Origin: Lachnospiraceae bacterium
Lineage (GTDB): Bacteria > Bacillota > Clostridia > Lachnospirales > Lachnospiraceae
Direction of reading: 5' to 3'
DNA length: 64,000 nt
NCBI GenBank assembly: GCA_910575075.1
Contig: CAJTCY010000005.1
Coordinates: forward strand, 144,045-208,044
The translations under genes and the position numbers were made by a program. The notes below the pieces were generated by a model. The model did not search any database, had not been told where the DNA came from, and saw only the letters and a list, made by a program, of their open reading frames with translations. Numbering within the stretch: the stretch's first letter is position 1; every line of letters starts with the position of its first letter. Below, one piece after another: positions 22,612 through 32,771 of this stretch.

Positions 22612-22657
22612 GATCAAAACAGGCAGTGGCTCATATGAACCACTGCCTATCCTGTTT
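22612..22657 (-). terminator. Terminator of the PHP surface-protein gene
   Basis: On the minus strand AGGCAGTGG pairs with CCACTGCCT (arms 22640-22648 and 22621-22629) and is followed by GTTTTGAT. It is about 70 bases past the stop codon at 22724. The stem is symmetric enough to work weakly on the plus strand as well. Confidence 0.75.
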
Positions 22658-22723
22658 AAGGGTGCTTATTTCCCCTAGAACTATCCTATTTCAAGTCAGT
22701 TCCTTTTTCAGGCTTATGCTGCA

Positions 22724-25700
22724 TTATTTTACAGTTACACTTATCGTTTTCTTCTTACCGTTAAATGTCTTAACCGTAACAGTCGTCTTGCCTTTCTTCT
22801 TGCCTTTGATCACTCCCGTGGAAGATACTGTGGCAATCTTCTTATTCTTTACAGAATAAGTAATCTTGTTGCTGGCCGTATTCTTAGGCAATGTAACTTT
22901 GATCTTAAAGGTCTTATTCTTCTTGATGGTAACCTTTGTCTTATTCAGCTTCTGAATCTTCTTCGGCGCCGCCTTCACGGTTACTTTACAAGTTTTCTTC
23001 TTGCCGTCCACAGTTACCGTAATCGTAGCAGTTCCTTTCTTCTTTGCTGTCAATTTTCCATTTTTAACAGTTACTACCTTAGGCTTACTGCTCTTCCAAA
23101 CTGCTTTTTTATCCGTAGCATTTCCTGGTTTCACGGTTGTTGTGAGCTTGAACGTTTCTTTCACGCCAAGGGTCAGCTTCGTTTTATTTAACTTCACGCT
23201 GGCTACAGGAACCTTCTTCACCGTTACCGCACAGACTGCTGTCTTCCCACCTGCTGATGCAGTAATGTTGGCTGTTCCAGGCTTTTGGCCTTTCACCAGA
23301 CCTGTATTGGTTACCGTTGCCACCGAGCTATTTGATGACGTCCAGGTAACTGTGCCAGTCACTCCTGCCGGCAATAACGCTGCCTGCAATTGTGCTGTTT
23401 GTCCCACATTCAGAGAAAGCGTGTTTGTATTCAATTGAATGCCTTCAACGGTCGTTACTGGCGGCGTAGTCTGTGAAACCACATTGATTTCTGCCCTGTC
23501 GCGGACACGCAGACGGCGCAGGAAATCTCCTTCTGGCACTTCGCCCAGTTCATCAATATCTCTGGAACCAATACCAATGGCAGTCACTTTATCGCCTTCT
23601 TTAATGGTCTTTCCTTCTGTACCAAAGCTGTTTCCTTTCGACTTTGTCACTGAATTCCAGATGTAGCCGTTGATATATACGCATGCATCATCTCCTACAG
23701 CATCTCTGACATAAATTCTGTCAATAATGCCTGATGATGGCTCCGTATGAATCCTGCTTACCGTACCAGATACTTCCATCAGCAATCCGATGTTCTTATC
23801 ATCCATCGCATCTTTGCTGCTTACCTTTGTGGGCGCTACCGGCTTCGGCGTTTCATCAAGAACCTCCACATATCCTCCGTAATCTTCAGAAAGATTAAGT
23901 TCTATCTCACCACAGTAATAAGTAATTCCGCCATGAACACGTACTCTCTGCCCTGCCTGATAATTACCGGAAAGCGGGAAGATATTGATTCCACCTGTAG
24001 CATCCTGCACATAGGTACAGTCAAAGAATGCTGTATTCTGGTCATATCCGGAAGTATTTGCCGTCAAAATACCTTCTACTGTAAATTCTTCTCCTTCTTT
24101 TGCTTCCTTGGTTTTGCTGATATCAGTCACTGTATTGTAGTCTGTGCCTCGTACATGAATATTTTTGTTTGCTGTTATATTATACTGTTCCTCTCCTACC
24201 TTCACCACATAGTTTATAGCCACCTTATGAGAACCATACTTCTCAGGTGTCCATGGACAGGTAAGATCATACTTGCCTCCTGCTGCCACAGAAGCGTTTA
24301 CCGTTTCATCTTTTACTGTTTCCTCATCAACAACAACCGAATAGCTGATCAGGGTTACAGCAGCTTCCTCTCCATTGGTGAGAGTACTTTTAATCTTTGT
24401 CTCCTGTTTTTCTACTGGTGCGCTTCCATCTTCATTTGCGATCTCAGTAATGGCCGCTTTCACCTTTGTCTTGCTGGCGCCTGCTTCCGCTACCCAGATT
24501 GGTGCAGATACTGCAATGTCGCCGTCCGCCTGAACTACTTTGATATAATAGTATGGGCTTGTGTTATCCAGCGTAATGGTGAGATCTGCTGTATTTCCGC
24601 TGACTTCTTCTGGATTGTCTTCATTTAAAATTCTTCCGTTATCACCAATTACATATACTTTGCCCAAATCTTCCTGATCTTCATCACTCAGGCTTACATT
24701 CAAAGTTACCGTATCTTTGTCATAATTTTCAATAATGCTTCCCTGCTGATAATCATCCAGTGTATAAATCATGGTCAGGTTCTGGTCTTCGGTAGAGTAA
24801 ATCCGCCTCTGGTTCATAGCTTCATAAACTCCATCCTCCGTAAATGTATCAGTCAATGCCACCGTTCTGGTCGGGCTGATGCTTCCCCAGCCGCCCTTAT
24901 GGTTATCCTGTCCATTTGTGGGCGCTACATGCCATCCCAGAGACAGACACATATCATAATACTCATAACTTGGGAAGTAGCCGGTTCCGCCAACTGCACC
25001 GTCGCCGTTTCCTACCTCAATCAGATTCATCACCTGGTCACGCTCTGGCGTTAATCCTGTAAAACTGTCAAAAAATCCGAACGTTGTACCTGGATGGTTA
25101 AACTGTGCGCTGATATTTCCATTTCCGGTAGAGGTAGCCTTCTTGCTGTCTGCATCCACCACCAGATCATAGAATGCCAGCATACCGGCATTGTTTGTCT
25201 TATTGTTCAGTTCTGTATTGTTTCTGGATACAATACCCTTGGAGTTAAAGACATTGATATGTCCAGGACCGCCGGACCAGGTCATCTCATATCCAAATCC
25301 TGCTACAAAGTCTGAACTCTGTTTGTCATAGTAAGCTGCAGTTGCCTTTGCTTCCTGCCACAGATTCAGATTCTTAGAAGCATCTGCTTCTGGATAGTTC
25401 CCAGTACCTTTATTGATGGATGACGCTCCATCATCATAAATACTTTCTTTTGTTGCTGTGCCTGTGGTATCAAAATAATTAGAGTGATCTGTCACGATCA
25501 GGTAATCCATATTATCTGCATTGTTTTTCGCATGCTCATAAGCATTTTCCAATGTTCCGGAACCGTCGGAATATTCCGCCGTATGGGAATGGATCTGACC
25601 GAATTTTGCCTTATAGCCAGCTTCACCCACATAGAAGGACCAGCTTCTGGTAACTTTCTTGCCATCTTTTCTGGTAATCGTAACTTCTGCTGTATACTTG

Positions 25701-28700
25701 CCGTCTTCCAGAACAGTTTCCGGTGTATAACTGTATGTTTTTGCAGCAGCATCCTGTACCATTGCCAAATTTTCAGTGCCGTTAAAATTCAGTTTCGCCT
25801 CTGCATTTTCTCCAATATTGGCATATGTAACGCTAACCTTAGGCTGTTTATCCTCGCCAGTACCGCTGTTTGGCGCCGGAGAAACTGCCAGAATCAAAGG
25901 CTCATCATGAATGGCAACTTCTCTCGTTCCACTGTAAGGAACTGTTACATCGCCTTCCATTTTACTCTCAGCAGAAATTTTAACGCTCATATTTGTATGT
26001 CCAACAAGATCCGCTTTCGGAACTGTCACTTTACCAGTTTTAACCACCTGGCCCTCTTCTTTTGCTTCATCCATAACTGGTGTATAATTTTTCTTGGAGT
26101 TATCTTCAAAGGTAACTTCTGCTGTAACATTCGAAGGTCTTCCCATATCATCCAGTGTAAACGTCGCATCAAAATCTACATCCTGGTTTGCCTCTGTCAG
26201 AGAATTGAAAATTACTTTTGGATTTACCACATATCCAAATCCATATTCATCTTCACACTCTATAAACTGGAAGGTAAAGATTTCAGGCTGTCCTGCCTTA
26301 AAACTATAACCGGAAAATCCCCCAGAGAAGTATTCTACAAAGACAGGTGCATTGCCATTATATCGGATTGTTGCGCTCTTAATGGTGATTCCAAGACCAT
26401 CCTCCGTAGCGGTCAGTTCCCATTTATAATCGGTCTGTAATTCCGCACTGCCAGCTTCTTCCTTAGTCATAAGAAGCAGTTCTTCCTTGGTATTTGTCAC
26501 CAGATATTTGCCCTTGTTTTCAAGAAGGTAATAATCTCCCTCTTTTGTAAGATTAAAAATCAATCCGCCATTTCCAAGAGAAAGTTCTCCATTTTCTCCC
26601 TTTGTTGTGATAGCTGCTGTCAACGTTGCAGCAGAACCGTCTACTGCGTCTGCCGGTCCGCCAATAATGCTGGCGCCGCTTTCATTGTAAATTACATAAG
26701 ATTTTCCTGCCTCCGGCAGCTCCATCGGGGTTGGTTTTGTTCCTACATGCCCGCCATCATTTTCTATTCCTGACGCATCCAGGAAATTAAATACATAAAT
26801 ATCTGTCAATTCGTCTTTTACTGTATATGCACAGAAACCGCTGCTGGGATAATACTCTAAATATACATCTGCACCGCTGGATTTAGCTGTACTGTTCTTG
26901 ATCGTAAATCCGTCAAATTCTTCATTGCGCTGAATAATCCAATAACTTCCGTTATTAACTGTATTCTTTGCTTCTGCAGAGCGATACAGCAGTCTTGCGT
27001 TATTGTTGGTATCCAGGCTCAGATATTCACTTCCGCATTTAATCAGATATGTCTGGCTGTCTTCCTGCCACTCGAAGTGGAATACCGCTGCACCTGTTCC
27101 ATCTCCATCACCAAAATCAGCTCGTCCGTCAGCCGTTGGAACAGCATCTAATTTACTGGCAGCTCCGCCTGTCAGGAAATAACGCATAACGCCTTCTGCC
27201 TTTTTGCTGTAAATGAAATAATCTCCATCTTCCATCACCGGCTCACGGGGCGGTTCTTCTGGAAGTTTCTCAATTTGGCTTTCCTGTACCTCAATAAGCT
27301 GCATCTTATAGTTGCCTTCTTCACCTTCGGCAATTGTATGATATGCACTGTAAGTTTTCTTGTCTGGCTGATACTGCAGTTTGTTGCCTGTTCTTCCTAT
27401 GTTTTCAATGTAATAAGAACCATCCTCCTGCTCTATCAGCTTCCATTTATCATGCTTTTCACCAAGAGGCGTACTGGAAAATGAATCGCCCATAGCAAGG
27501 TTTCCAGCGCCTGTATAAGCGCTGATGCTTACATTGCCGGATTCATGCGTATTGACTTTCCATACCTCAGTTTCCATTACCTTATCGAAAGTGGTGCTCT
27601 CCATGGCTACGCCTGAATTATAAAATCCCTTGTATACAGAAGAAAGAGCCACCTTGTTCTGTGCATTGTAAATCACATAATTTTTAGTGCTGACGATTGG
27701 ATCTTCTGGTCCTGGCCCTGGTTCCTCAGATCCAGTATTTTCTATCTGGCTTCTGGTTACCGGAAGCAGTTTCATCTTATAATCGTCTGCTTTCTGCTTA
27801 TCCGCTGACGGATTGTAACAGCTGAAATAATTCTTACTTACATACCACTCCAAGGTATGATTGTTATTTCCTTCAACCGCTTTTCTACCCACATTTACAA
27901 TATAATAGGAGCCGTCTTCCTGTTCTTCCAGTGTCCATGTGTCGTTTACATCATCCAAAGGAGTGCTGCTCTTGTCTGCCGCCATAGACAGCTTTCTGCC
28001 ATCCTTATAAGTAGCAATGGTTACCTGCCCTTCTGTCTGGGCATCGTTGATTTTCCAAACTTCAGTATCTTTGACAGTTGTAAACTTCTCTTCCAAATCA
28101 ACACCTGCCAGGAAACTTACATTATCACTTGGATTAGAGGAAAGCGCTTTCTTATATGCACTGTTATAAATCACATAACCAACAGGAGATTCTTCCACTG
28201 CATAGAACTGGAATTTATAAATATCTGTTGTCTTTTTGCCAAATACTGTGAATCCATTATAGTATTCCAGAGACTGAACAGTATCGTTATATTTGGCATT
28301 TTGGTTATCAATAAAATAGGTATCCTCACTGTTTTCTACCTGGCTAAGATTCCACAAGCTAAACTCATTGGCTGTTTCCTCAAAAGTCAGTTTGTTCCCT
28401 GTAGCACCTGACGTGAGGTATAAGTTTTTCTCGCCGCTGGGATAGCTGAATGCATAGCTGTCTGACGTTTCTTCTCCGTCTGAAGGAGTGACTGTCACAT
28501 TCATCCTTACTGCATCATCAGGAATAGCAATCTTCCCATCAGAGGGCGTAACCTTCGTACCAGCTAAACCTTTTCCGTTTCCGTTGGTCTTTGCAGTCAG
28601 AAGTTCCTTCGCTGACGTACTATACAGAACAATCTTCTTACCTTCTTCTGCTGCTTTTTTCAGGCCGTCTGTAGAAGTAACCAGTGTAGCTGTATCCAGG

Positions 28701-28849
28701 TTTTCATCTGTCTGAGCTGAAACGGTCCCGTCTGGATTCGTGTCAGCCAGGGCTGTCAGGCTCATCCCGTTGCCTGCGACTGTGGTCACAAACATGAAAA
28801 ACGCCATCAACAAAGCATATAATCTTCTTCTTTGCCTTTTCTTTTCCAT
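22724..28849 (-). CDS. Very large secreted PHP-domain (CehA/McbA-like) multidomain surface protein
   Basis: The protein has 2041 residues. A signal peptide covers residues 1-35 (basic start, hydrophobic core, ALA-D cleavage site). Residues 55-880 hold about five related beta-rich modules, several opening with YVIYN or VIYNAQNK. A PHP metal-dependent phosphoesterase domain lies at about 1075-1360, with HSHTAEYSDG, TDHSNY, FNHPG and QDNHKGG. Beta-sandwich regions follow. An OB-fold-like segment with VEGILTA and TYVQDATGGINIFP lies at about 1560-1660. Three Lys-rich Big_2 immunoglobulin-like repeats (1798-2041) end the protein. There is no LPXTG motif; the basic Big_2 repeats may bind wall polymers. 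The substrate is unknown. It lies downstream of pnp but has its own likely promoter. Confidence 0.85.
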   Translation of the reverse strand: MEKKRQRRRLYALLMAFFMFVTTVAGNGMSLTALADTNPDGTVSAQTDENLDTATLVTSTDGLKKAAEEGKKIVLYSTSAKELLTAKTNGNGKGLAGTKVTPSDGKIAIPDDAVRMNVTVTPSDGEETSDSYAFSYPSGEKNLYLTSGATGNKLTFEETANEFSLWNLSQVENSEDTYFIDNQNAKYNDTVQSLEYYNGFTVFGKKTTDIYKFQFYAVEESPVGYVIYNSAYKKALSSNPSDNVSFLAGVDLEEKFTTVKDTEVWKINDAQTEGQVTIATYKDGRKLSMAADKSSTPLDDVNDTWTLEEQEDGSYYIVNVGRKAVEGNNNHTLEWYVSKNYFSCYNPSADKQKADDYKMKLLPVTRSQIENTGSEEPGPGPEDPIVSTKNYVIYNAQNKVALSSVYKGFYNSGVAMESTTFDKVMETEVWKVNTHESGNVSISAYTGAGNLAMGDSFSSTPLGEKHDKWKLIEQEDGSYYIENIGRTGNKLQYQPDKKTYSAYHTIAEGEEGNYKMQLIEVQESQIEKLPEEPPREPVMEDGDYFIYSKKAEGVMRYFLTGGAASKLDAVPTADGRADFGDGDGTGAAVFHFEWQEDSQTYLIKCGSEYLSLDTNNNARLLYRSAEAKNTVNNGSYWIIQRNEEFDGFTIKNSTAKSSGADVYLEYYPSSGFCAYTVKDELTDIYVFNFLDASGIENDGGHVGTKPTPMELPEAGKSYVIYNESGASIIGGPADAVDGSAATLTAAITTKGENGELSLGNGGLIFNLTKEGDYYLLENKGKYLVTNTKEELLLMTKEEAGSAELQTDYKWELTATEDGLGITIKSATIRYNGNAPVFVEYFSGGFSGYSFKAGQPEIFTFQFIECEDEYGFGYVVNPKVIFNSLTEANQDVDFDATFTLDDMGRPSNVTAEVTFEDNSKKNYTPVMDEAKEEGQVVKTGKVTVPKADLVGHTNMSVKISAESKMEGDVTVPYSGTREVAIHDEPLILAVSPAPNSGTGEDKQPKVSVTYANIGENAEAKLNFNGTENLAMVQDAAAKTYSYTPETVLEDGKYTAEVTITRKDGKKVTRSWSFYVGEAGYKAKFGQIHSHTAEYSDGSGTLENAYEHAKNNADNMDYLIVTDHSNYFDTTGTATKESIYDDGASSINKGTGNYPEADASKNLNLWQEAKATAAYYDKQSSDFVAGFGYEMTWSGGPGHINVFNSKGIVSRNNTELNNKTNNAGMLAFYDLVVDADSKKATSTGNGNISAQFNHPGTTFGFFDSFTGLTPERDQVMNLIEVGNGDGAVGGTGYFPSYEYYDMCLSLGWHVAPTNGQDNHKGGWGSISPTRTVALTDTFTEDGVYEAMNQRRIYSTEDQNLTMIYTLDDYQQGSIIENYDKDTVTLNVSLSDEDQEDLGKVYVIGDNGRILNEDNPEEVSGNTADLTITLDNTSPYYYIKVVQADGDIAVSAPIWVAEAGASKTKVKAAITEIANEDGSAPVEKQETKIKSTLTNGEEAAVTLISYSVVVDEETVKDETVNASVAAGGKYDLTCPWTPEKYGSHKVAINYVVKVGEEQYNITANKNIHVRGTDYNTVTDISKTKEAKEGEEFTVEGILTANTSGYDQNTAFFDCTYVQDATGGINIFPLSGNYQAGQRVRVHGGITYYCGEIELNLSEDYGGYVEVLDETPKPVAPTKVSSKDAMDDKNIGLLMEVSGTVSRIHTEPSSGIIDRIYVRDAVGDDACVYINGYIWNSVTKSKGNSFGTEGKTIKEGDKVTAIGIGSRDIDELGEVPEGDFLRRLRVRDRAEINVVSQTTPPVTTVEGIQLNTNTLSLNVGQTAQLQAALLPAGVTGTVTWTSSNSSVATVTNTGLVKGQKPGTANITASAGGKTAVCAVTVKKVPVASVKLNKTKLTLGVKETFKLTTTVKPGNATDKKAVWKSSKPKVVTVKNGKLTAKKKGTATITVTVDGKKKTCKVTVKAAPKKIQKLNKTKVTIKKNKTFKIKVTLPKNTASNKITYSVKNKKIATVSSTGVIKGKKKGKTTVTVKTFNGKKKTISVTVK

Positions 28850-28867
28850 CTAAATTCTCCTTTCATT

Positions 28868-28894
28868 TCAGCCGCTGCCATCTGCAGCGGCTGA
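28868..28894 (-). promoter_or_regulatory. Strong 5'-UTR hairpin just upstream of the PHP gene ribosome binding site
   Basis: TCAGCCGCTGC and GCAGCGGCTGA pair perfectly around a five-base loop, ending about ten bases before the GGAG of the gene. There is no T-run on either strand after it, so it is not a terminator. A mRNA 5'-stabilising stem or a translation control element is possible. Confidence 0.5.
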
Positions 28895-28930
28895 TAAAAA
28901 TAAGTAAAAAACATTAAAAATTGGTAAAAT

Positions 28931-28959
28931 ACCATAAAAAAGAGTAAAAAAATAGACAA
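28931..28959 (-). promoter_or_regulatory. Probable promoter of the PHP surface-protein gene
   Basis: On the minus strand TTGTCT (28959-28954) and TATGGT (28936-28931) are 17 bases apart. They lie in a very A/T-rich stretch, about 82 bases before the start codon and downstream of pnp. Confidence 0.45.
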
Positions 28960-29023
28960 CCCCTGAAAAATATTGGATAAGCATGGTCTGAGGGTTATCA
29001 ATCAGATAGGGTTATCCTGTTTT

Positions 29024-29845
29024 TCATATGGTCTTTATAATTTCTGTTACCAATTTTTCAAAGGTATCTTTTACCCGGTCTGCTACCTCCTGCACCTCCT
29101 TATGGTCCAGAGGCTGGTCCAGAATTCCCGCTGCCATATTGGTAATGCAGGAAATACCGCAGACTTTCATGCCCATATGCGCAGCAGCCATTGCCTCGCA
29201 CACAGTACTCATACCCACGGCGTCCGCCCCTAAGCTGCGGTACATGCGAATCTCTGCTGGCGTTTCGTAATTGGGACCGCTGCACTGGACATAAACACCC
29301 TGCTGGATTTGAACCTCAAGCTTTTCTGCGGCTTTTCGTATCTTTTCACACAGCTCCGTGTCATACACATTGCTCATGTCTGGAAATCTGGTTCCCAGTT
29401 CATCCAGATTCGGTCCAATCAGCGGGCTTTTTACAAAAGCAGAGATATGGTCTGTGATCATCATCAGATCTCCGGGCTTGTAAGCAAGATTCACGCCGCC
29501 TGCCGCATTGGTAAGAATCAGCTTCTCAGCTCCTAAAAGGCCCATAATTCTGGTAGGCATTACGACATCAGACATTTCGTACCCTTCATAAAAATGAACC
29601 CTTCCTTTCATCAGCACAACAGGCACGCCTTCCACATAGCCAAACAAAAATCTTCCATCATGCCCCGCTACTGTTGATACTGGAAAACCTTCAATTTCAG
29701 AATAGGGAAGTTCTGCTTTTACATCCATATTTTTTGCATATTCTCCCAGCCCTGATCCAAGAATTAACGCAGTTTTTGGTTTAAAATCCACTTTTGATTT
29801 TACGATTTCAGCACACTTCATTGTTTTTTCATAAATCTGGTTCAT
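29024..29845 (-). CDS. punA: Purine nucleoside phosphorylase
   Basis: The protein has 273 residues of the trimeric PNP class (inosine/guanosine specific). Motifs: ALILGSGLGEYAKNM (phosphate-binding Ser, residues 26-40), the GRVHFYEGY segment (about 80-88), LTNAAGGVNLAYKPGDLMMITDH (about 109-131) and the base-binding GPNYETPAEIRMYRSLGADAVGMSTV stretch with Glu and Met-Ser. It splits purine (deoxy)nucleosides to base and (deoxy)ribose 1-phosphate, which DeoB then isomerises. It is the last gene of the nucleoside operon; its ATG overlaps the stop of the YczE-type gene by four bases. Confidence 0.94.
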   Translation of the reverse strand: MNQIYEKTMKCAEIVKSKVDFKPKTALILGSGLGEYAKNMDVKAELPYSEIEGFPVSTVAGHDGRFLFGYVEGVPVVLMKGRVHFYEGYEMSDVVMPTRIMGLLGAEKLILTNAAGGVNLAYKPGDLMMITDHISAFVKSPLIGPNLDELGTRFPDMSNVYDTELCEKIRKAAEKLEVQIQQGVYVQCSGPNYETPAEIRMYRSLGADAVGMSTVCEAMAAAHMGMKVCGISCITNMAAGILDQPLDHKEVQEVADRVKDTFEKLVTEIIKTI

Positions 29846-30483
29846 TGAAATTCCATTCTCCTTCCTATAAATTTTTTTATCATCTCAGCCAGCAGCTGTA
29901 TTAAAGGCCCCGCTGCTAAAGCTGTGATAATTGTAATGATCCCCAATTTTCCCCCCAGCAGAAATCCAAGGGTAACACAGCAGACATCAAATATAATCTT
30001 TACCGTACGGTATTGTTTTTGGACAGCATCCTGTATCACCATTACCAGACCTGTAAAAGGGTCCAGCCCTATATCTGCCGCAATAAACATGGCAACCCCC
30101 GTATAAAGCAGCAGACAGCCTGCAGCAGCGCCGCATATCTGCGTAAACAACGTCTGCGTTCTGAATATCAGAGGATAAATCTTTCCCCCCAGGCTTACCA
30201 CCAGACCATAAGGAGCCAGATAAATCAGCGTTCCAATATTGACATACCGTCTGCCCGTAAAAAATACAATTACAAGAAGTATGATATTGGTAATATTCGA
30301 TGCCATTCCAAGCTGTTGTGAAGAAAGACCAGCCGCATTTCTTATCCCATCATATACAATACCGATAGGATCGTTTCCCAGAGCGGACGCCGCATTGAAG
30401 CTTATGCCGATCCCCACCAGGACAATGCCTGCCAGCGCCAGAAGGATTCTCGCCATCTGTTCTTTTTTGCTTTTCATTTTCAT
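29842..30483 (-). CDS. YczE/YitT-type integral membrane protein
   Basis: The protein has 213 residues with about five hydrophobic segments (13-33, 52-76, 80-100, 110-135, 160-200) and the sequence GNDPIGIVYDGI after the first, as in the YczE family. The biochemical role of the family is unknown. It is co-translated with both neighbours: its start lies just after deoB and it overlaps pnp by four bases. That placement suggests a membrane role in nucleoside or base exchange, but this is inference from position only. Confidence 0.78.
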   Translation of the reverse strand: MKMKSKKEQMARILLALAGIVLVGIGISFNAASALGNDPIGIVYDGIRNAAGLSSQQLGMASNITNIILLVIVFFTGRRYVNIGTLIYLAPYGLVVSLGGKIYPLIFRTQTLFTQICGAAAGCLLLYTGVAMFIAADIGLDPFTGLVMVIQDAVQKQYRTVKIIFDVCCVTLGFLLGGKLGIITIITALAAGPLIQLLAEMIKKFIGRRMEFQ

Positions 30484-30485
30484 CC

Positions 30486-31673
30486 TTACACCAGCTTATC
30501 TAAAATGGACGTTCCAATCGTCCCCTCTGGCATCTCAACGCCAAAGTTATCTGCAACGGTCGCTCCGATTACGGCAAACGTGTCCTCCGGAGGGAGGGCT
30601 TTGCCGTTTATACCCTTTGCATAAGCCAAAAATGGCACGTATTCCCTGGTATGGTCTGTACCGATATATGTCGGATCATTTCCATGGTCTGCTGTAAGAA
30701 CCAGCAAATCATCTTCTCTTAATTCTTCCAGTAATACCCCAAGTTTCTCATCAAATTTCTCAATCTCTCTTGCATACCCCTGCGGATCTCTCCGATGGCC
30801 CCACAGGGCGTCAAAATCCACAAGATTGACAAAACAAAGACCGTGGAAATCTTCTCTGCAGATATCAATCGTCTGCTCCATGCCATGTACGGAGCTGTCA
30901 GAATGATGCGTTTCTGTAATTCCTTCTCCACAGAAAATATCATTAATTTTGCCTATTCCTATTACATCCATGCCTGCATCCTTCAATGCGTTCAATACAG
31001 TCGGGCCTGTAGGCTTTAATGCATAGTCATGACGGTTACTGGTCCGCTTAAATTCACCCTTTTTCTTTCCAACATAGGGTCTCGCAATGACACGTCCCAC
31101 TCTCCACTCATCTTTTAATGTCAGCTCCCTTGCTATCTCACAGCAACGGTAAAGGTTGTCTAAGTCAAAAGTTTCTTCATTTCCGCAAATCTGCAGGACA
31201 GAATCGGCAGAAGTATAAACAATCATAGCTCCTGTACGAATTTCTTCTTCTGCAAGTTCCTCCAAAATTTCTGTTCCGCTTGCACTTTTATTTCCAATCA
31301 CCCGTTTGCCGCAGCGCTTTTCCAGTTCTGCTATCAGCTCCGGAGGAAAACCTGTATCTGTAAAGGTCTGGAAGGGTTTTTCTGTCTTAATCCCCATCAT
31401 CTCCCAGTGACCTGTCATAGTATCTTTTCCATTACTTGCCTCCCCCAGGCGCATATAACACCCAAGAGGGCTGCCCTCTGCTTCCATTGTCTCTGCAGGA
31501 TGGAGATTTAACATGCCAAGCTTCTTTAAGTTTGGTATTTCCAGGGTACCCATCTGCTCTACAATATGCCCAAAGGTATCTACCCCCTCATCACCAAATT
31601 TTCCGGAATCCGGCATGGCGCCAATTCCCAGAGAATCCAGCACAATTACAAAAATTCTATTGTATTTTCCCAT
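30486..31673 (-). CDS. deoB: Phosphopentomutase
   Basis: The protein has 395 residues. It interconverts (deoxy)ribose 1-phosphate and 5-phosphate with Mn2+, linking phosphorylases to DeoC and the pentose phosphate pathway. Alkaline-phosphatase-superfamily metal motifs are present: [13 protein letters not shown] near the start, [10 protein letters not shown] (about 85-95), the [13 protein letters not shown] segment, and the C-terminal [23 protein letters not shown] chose the ATG at 31673 because the upstream GTG sits too close to GAGAGG. It follows add after about 70 bases. Confidence 0.95.
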   Translation of the reverse strand: MGKYNRIFVIVLDSLGIGAMPDSGKFGDEGVDTFGHIVEQMGTLEIPNLKKLGMLNLHPAETMEAEGSPLGCYMRLGEASNGKDTMTGHWEMMGIKTEKPFQTFTDTGFPPELIAELEKRCGKRVIGNKSASGTEILEELAEEEIRTGAMIVYTSADSVLQICGNEETFDLDNLYRCCEIARELTLKDEWRVGRVIARPYVGKKKGEFKRTSNRHDYALKPTGPTVLNALKDAGMDVIGIGKINDIFCGEGITETHHSDSSVHGMEQTIDICREDFHGLCFVNLVDFDALWGHRRDPQGYAREIEKFDEKLGVLLEELREDDLLVLTADHGNDPTYIGTDHTREYVPFLAYAKGINGKALPPEDTFAVIGATVADNFGVEMPEGTIGTSILDKLV

Positions 31674-31746
31674 CCTTTTCACCTCTCTTTCTCTACTCTA
31701 TGTAATACAATTTTCAAACACCTCATAGTCTGTGGAAATTCCCCTG

Positions 31747-32727
31747 CTAAAACGCCTGCCGAAGCCGCTGCGCTATTTTGTGTTTCACAGATTCATCTGC
31801 AAAAGCTGTTTCCAGAGCGTTTCGCAAAAGCAGCCGTATTTCTTCCTCCTGAACGCCGCAGTATTTCTGAACAAGTTCCAGTTCCTCTGTCAGCGAAGTA
31901 CCGCTCACTGTCCGGTTATCCGTATTCACAGAAACCAGCAGTCCTGTATCTAAAAACTCTCGCAAAGGATAGTGTTCCATACTCTCAGCGGCCTTCGTCT
32001 GAAGATTACTGATTGGGCACATTTCAATCCCAATATTTTGTTCTCTGCATAACTGCCGGATCTGCGGCTTCCCGGCCATGGCAATTCCATGGCCGATCCG
32101 CTTTGCCCCTGCTTCCGCTGCCTGGACAATATTCCAGGCATTTCCGCATTCTCCTGCATGAATTGTAAAAGGCATTTCCATCTGTTTTACCTTCTCAAAC
32201 AACTCCATAAAACCGCTCATCGGATATGATGCCTCAGCACCTGCCAAATCAGCAGCACACACACCTTCTCCCAAATATTCCCGGGCCGTTTTAAGCATTT
32301 CTAAATTTTCTTCCGGGCTGTGGTGCCGCATAGCACAGGTAATTACGTTGTATTCCACACCGAATTCCTGCTTTCCTTTTGCAAGTCCCGCAAGCAGGCT
32401 GTCAATCACTTGTCTGGTATTCATTCCTGCCCCCACGGATAACAGGGGGGCAAACCTTACCTCTGTATAAACAACATTTTCACGGCTGGCAGTCCTGAGG
32501 AAATCAAATCCGGCCTCACGAAGCCCTTCTGCATCTTTCAGGCACTGGCAAGGCAGAGCAAACTTTTCCAGATACTCTGCTAAACTGCCGCAGTCTCTGG
32601 AAACCTGAATTTCATCGACTGAAACATTCCTTCCTATCTTTTTCTGGATAAACTCCATGCTTAAAGAGCCGTCCAGATGGCAGTGCAGCTCTATTTTCGG
32701 TATTTTTTTCAACTGCTCTGTCGTCAT
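31747..32727 (-). CDS. add: Adenosine deaminase
   Basis: The protein has 326 residues. It deaminates adenosine and deoxyadenosine to (deoxy)inosine, which the operon's PNP then splits. Zinc and catalytic motifs are clear: ELHCHLDGS at the N-terminus, FTIHAGECGN (about 190-200), RIGHGIAM (His-Gly-His, about 212-219) and SVNTDNRTVSGTSL with the metal Asp. The start is either the GTG at 32733 or the ATG at 32727; the ATG has better spacing to AAAGGG. It is 44 bases after cdd. Confidence 0.93.
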   Translation of the reverse strand: MTTEQLKKIPKIELHCHLDGSLSMEFIQKKIGRNVSVDEIQVSRDCGSLAEYLEKFALPCQCLKDAEGLREAGFDFLRTASRENVVYTEVRFAPLLSVGAGMNTRQVIDSLLAGLAKGKQEFGVEYNVITCAMRHHSPEENLEMLKTAREYLGEGVCAADLAGAEASYPMSGFMELFEKVKQMEMPFTIHAGECGNAWNIVQAAEAGAKRIGHGIAMAGKPQIRQLCREQNIGIEMCPISNLQTKAAESMEHYPLREFLDTGLLVSVNTDNRTVSGTSLTEELELVQKYCGVQEEEIRLLLRNALETAFADESVKHKIAQRLRQAF

Positions 32728-32771
32728 ATACACCAGTCCCTTTCTCTTCTGTATCTCTCAGCAAATAATTC

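Noticed and set aside
23747..26440. Long plus-strand frames opposite the PHP surface protein (23747-24628 and 25484-26440)
   Set aside because: Both are antisense to a continuous 2041-codon gene with clear domains, and their translations are Cys/Phe/Ile-rich with no known motif.
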